A stretch of DNA of 64,000 bases from Lachnospira sp. UBA2821 (GTDB lineage: Bacteria > Bacillota > Clostridia > Lachnospirales > Lachnospiraceae), in contig DEGR01000070.1 of assembly GCA_002351535.1 (NCBI GenBank), forward strand, positions 38,965 to 102,964, written 5' to 3'. Numbering within the stretch: the stretch's first letter is position 1; each line of letters starts with the position of its first letter. Shown here piece by piece: positions 62,892 to 64,000 of this stretch. The translations under genes and the position numbers were made by a program. The notes below the pieces were generated by a model. The model searched no databases, was not told the origin of the DNA, and saw nothing but the letters and a program-made list of their open reading frames with translations.

Positions 62892-63701
62892 TTATACATA
62901 CAATATATCGAGTGTATGTGAACTGGCCCCCAGAAGTTCAGGTCTTTCACACACCGCAAGCTGATATTCTATATATTTCTTAAATGTCTCATCATCCATT
63001 GCATTCAACACCGGTCTCATATAATCAGATGCTCCGTCAGGTGCAACTATTTTATATCTCGTAAGCCCTGCGTCTTTTACAAGTTCATCTATATCTTCGA
63101 GACGTACATAATCATATAAATCTTCTTCCTCATTTAAACATTTAAATTCAGGCGAGATTTTTCCCTTTTCTATGCACTCTTTTAGATTATTCTGTTTAAA
63201 CGCATATGTAATTATAGCATAATCAGCCATACAATATGCAACAAGTATCATCCCACCTTTTCTTGTAACTCTCTTTGCCTCATTAAGAGCCTTAAGTTTC
63301 TCATCCTTTTCGAACAAATGATACATAGGTCCAAAAACAAGTGTTATATCAAATTCATCTTCTTTGAATCTTGACAGCTTAGTTGCTGTCCCCTGAAATG
63401 CTTTTACATTACTATTCTTAGATTTTAATATTCCAAGATTGTATTTTACAAGTTCAATAGCTGTAACGTCATGTCCTTCGTCGGCAAGCCTTACAGAATA
63501 TCTTCCTGTTCCGGCTCCCACATCAAGTATTCTACATTTTCCATCATTGCATCTGTCCGGAAATTTTTGTACATACATTTCTATACACTCATGAATGTAC
63601 TTCATTGACACAGTGAACTCAACCTGTCCATGTCTGGAATTAAGACGTTTTTCTTCATTGAATTTATTATAATATTTCTCTAAACTTGTCATTTCCTTCA
63701 T
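62892..63701 (-). CDS. class I SAM-dependent methyltransferase
   Basis: 269 residues; ATG 63701 after AGGAGG, with an alternative ATG three codons in. Motif I RILDVGAGTGRYSVRLADEG, acidic VTAIELVKYNLGIL, LVFGPMYHLFE and GGMILVAYCMADYAI. Substrate not evident; small-molecule methylase type (UbiE/Methyltransf_11). Confidence 0.85.
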   Translation of the reverse strand: MKEMTSLEKYYNKFNEEKRLNSRHGQVEFTVSMKYIHECIEMYVQKFPDRCNDGKCRILDVGAGTGRYSVRLADEGHDVTAIELVKYNLGILKSKNSNVKAFQGTATKLSRFKEDEFDITLVFGPMYHLFEKDEKLKALNEAKRVTRKGGMILVAYCMADYAIITYAFKQNNLKECIEKGKISPEFKCLNEEEDLYDYVRLEDIDELVKDAGLTRYKIVAPDGASDYMRPVLNAMDDETFKKYIEYQLAVCERPELLGASSHTLDILYV

Positions 63702-63720
63702 AAACTAATTTAACCTCCTG

Positions 63721-63881
63721 TTTTGCGACGATTGGAATGAAGTTTGTGACGGCACTTCATTCGTCACTACTTCGTTTATATAGAGCGCGAGACGTCGCAT
63801 GAGGTCCGGTGGACCTCTGCTTTGCGACGACCGGAACGGAGTGGAGACCTCGAACGTTTGAGGCGTGTCCACGCCTCAAAC
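63721..63881. repeat. GC-rich repeat and hairpin block next to tRNA-Gly
   Basis: Two diverged copies of TTTGCGACGAYYGGAAYGRAGT start at 63722 and 63821. Hairpins: GTGACG/CGTCAC flanked by GAAGT/ACTTC in the first copy; GTCGCA-GAGGTCC / GGACCTC-TGCGAC at 63794-63828; a perfect 12-bp stem GTTTGAGGCGTG / CACGCCTCAAAC at 63856-63881. The 14-mer TAGAGCGCGAGACG at 63781-63794 duplicates the tRNA 3' end at 63927-63940. No protein gene. Confidence 0.75.
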
Positions 63882-63921
63882 AAAGAAAAAGCAGCACCTT
63901 TATGGGTGCTGCTTTTTCTTT
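63882..63921 (-). terminator. tRNA-Gly terminator
   Basis: GCAGCACC / GGTGCTGC stem extended by AAAGAAAAA / TTTTTCTTT, T-rich on the minus-strand 3' side; 9 bases after the tRNA 3' end. Confidence 0.9.
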
Positions 63922-63929
63922 ACTTGTAG

Positions 63930-64000
63930 AGCGCGAGACGGGACTCGAACCCGCGGCCCCGACCTTGGCAAGGTCGTGCTCCACCAACTGAGCCACTCGC
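63930..64000 (-). tRNA. tRNA-Gly (anticodon GCC), 5' end cut by window
   Basis: Minus strand. The anticodon arm reads CGACC-TTGCCAA-GGTCG with anticodon GCC; the T arm is GCGGG-TTCGAGT-CCCGT. The acceptor 3' strand CTCGCGC would pair with GCGCGAG, of which the window shows all but the first two bases, so two 5' bases lie outside. CCA is not encoded. Confidence 0.93.

Noticed and set aside
63757..63996. Open frame on the minus strand (79 codons) and a plus-strand frame at 63809-63991
   Set aside because: Both run through the tRNA-Gly gene and its terminator; spurious translations often seen around tRNA genes.
1..64000. Riboswitch, T-box, insertion sequence or prophage
   Set aside because: I looked for these in gaps and leaders and saw no conserved riboswitch cores, transposase other than the Rpn-type gene, or phage structural genes.

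Overview
Organism. The window looks like a low-GC, motile, endospore-forming member of the Clostridia, most likely a Lachnospiraceae species (Lachnospira/Roseburia type; genus inferred). The signs are AT-rich DNA, strong AGGAGG ribosome binding sites, a spoIIID gene, a Bacillus-like late flagellar gene order, SigD-type promoters and the CsrA/FliW flagellin control pair. No phage, insertion sequence or CRISPR array was found.

Layout. (1) 1-28.5 kb is a flagellin-linked glycosylation island. Its core (4.9-16.5 kb, minus strand, visibly more AT-rich) encodes nucleotide-sugar synthesis: phosphohexomutase, ManA, ManC, a split transketolase, a DRE-TIM aldolase, an iron-type alcohol dehydrogenase, a GDP-fucose-synthase-like reductase, an E1/ColD-like PLP enzyme with His in place of the catalytic Lys plus a cysteine cluster, and GDP-mannose 4,6-dehydratase. 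It is flanked by glycosyltransferases: PF13712 type (four), CgeB/DUF3880 type (four), one GT-D, GT2 enzymes with C-terminal methyltransferase-like domains, and one further GT-B. (2) 28.5-47.9 kb is the late flagellar region on the minus strand: mbl-flhO-flhP-flgJ-recD2-comFC-yvyF, then flgM-flgN-flgK-flgK-flgL-fliW-csrA, an inserted Rpn-type nuclease gene, then flaG-fliD-fliS, a FliT/FlgN-like gene and flagellin. SigD promoters precede flgM, flaG and flagellin. (3) 48.2-54 kb holds spoIIID, an orphan substrate-binding lipoprotein, a CMK-like kinase, an NhaD-type antiporter, a cyclophilin lipoprotein and FliB, the flagellin lysine methylase. (4) 54-59 kb is a MacB-type ABC efflux operon with two adaptor proteins. 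(5) 59-64 kb holds a PadR-DUF1700-DUF4097 operon, argC, a CxxCxxCC protein, a methyltransferase and a tRNA-Gly cut by the window end.

How it fits together. The sugar genes can make GDP-mannose, GDP-4-keto-6-deoxymannose and a fucose-, 3,6-dideoxy- or possibly branched sugar. The soluble glycosyltransferases would place it on flagellin, whose gene lies next to them; no lipid-carrier transferase or flippase is present. FliB adds a second modification. Flagellin output appears to be controlled by SigD/FlgM and by CsrA binding a leader hairpin with an AGGA loop, antagonised by FliW. The most promising undescribed system is the combination of GDP-mannose dehydratase, the E1-like iron-sulfur/PLP dehydratase, the split transketolase, the aldolase and the Fe-dehydrogenase, which suggests an unusual deoxy or branched flagellar sugar.
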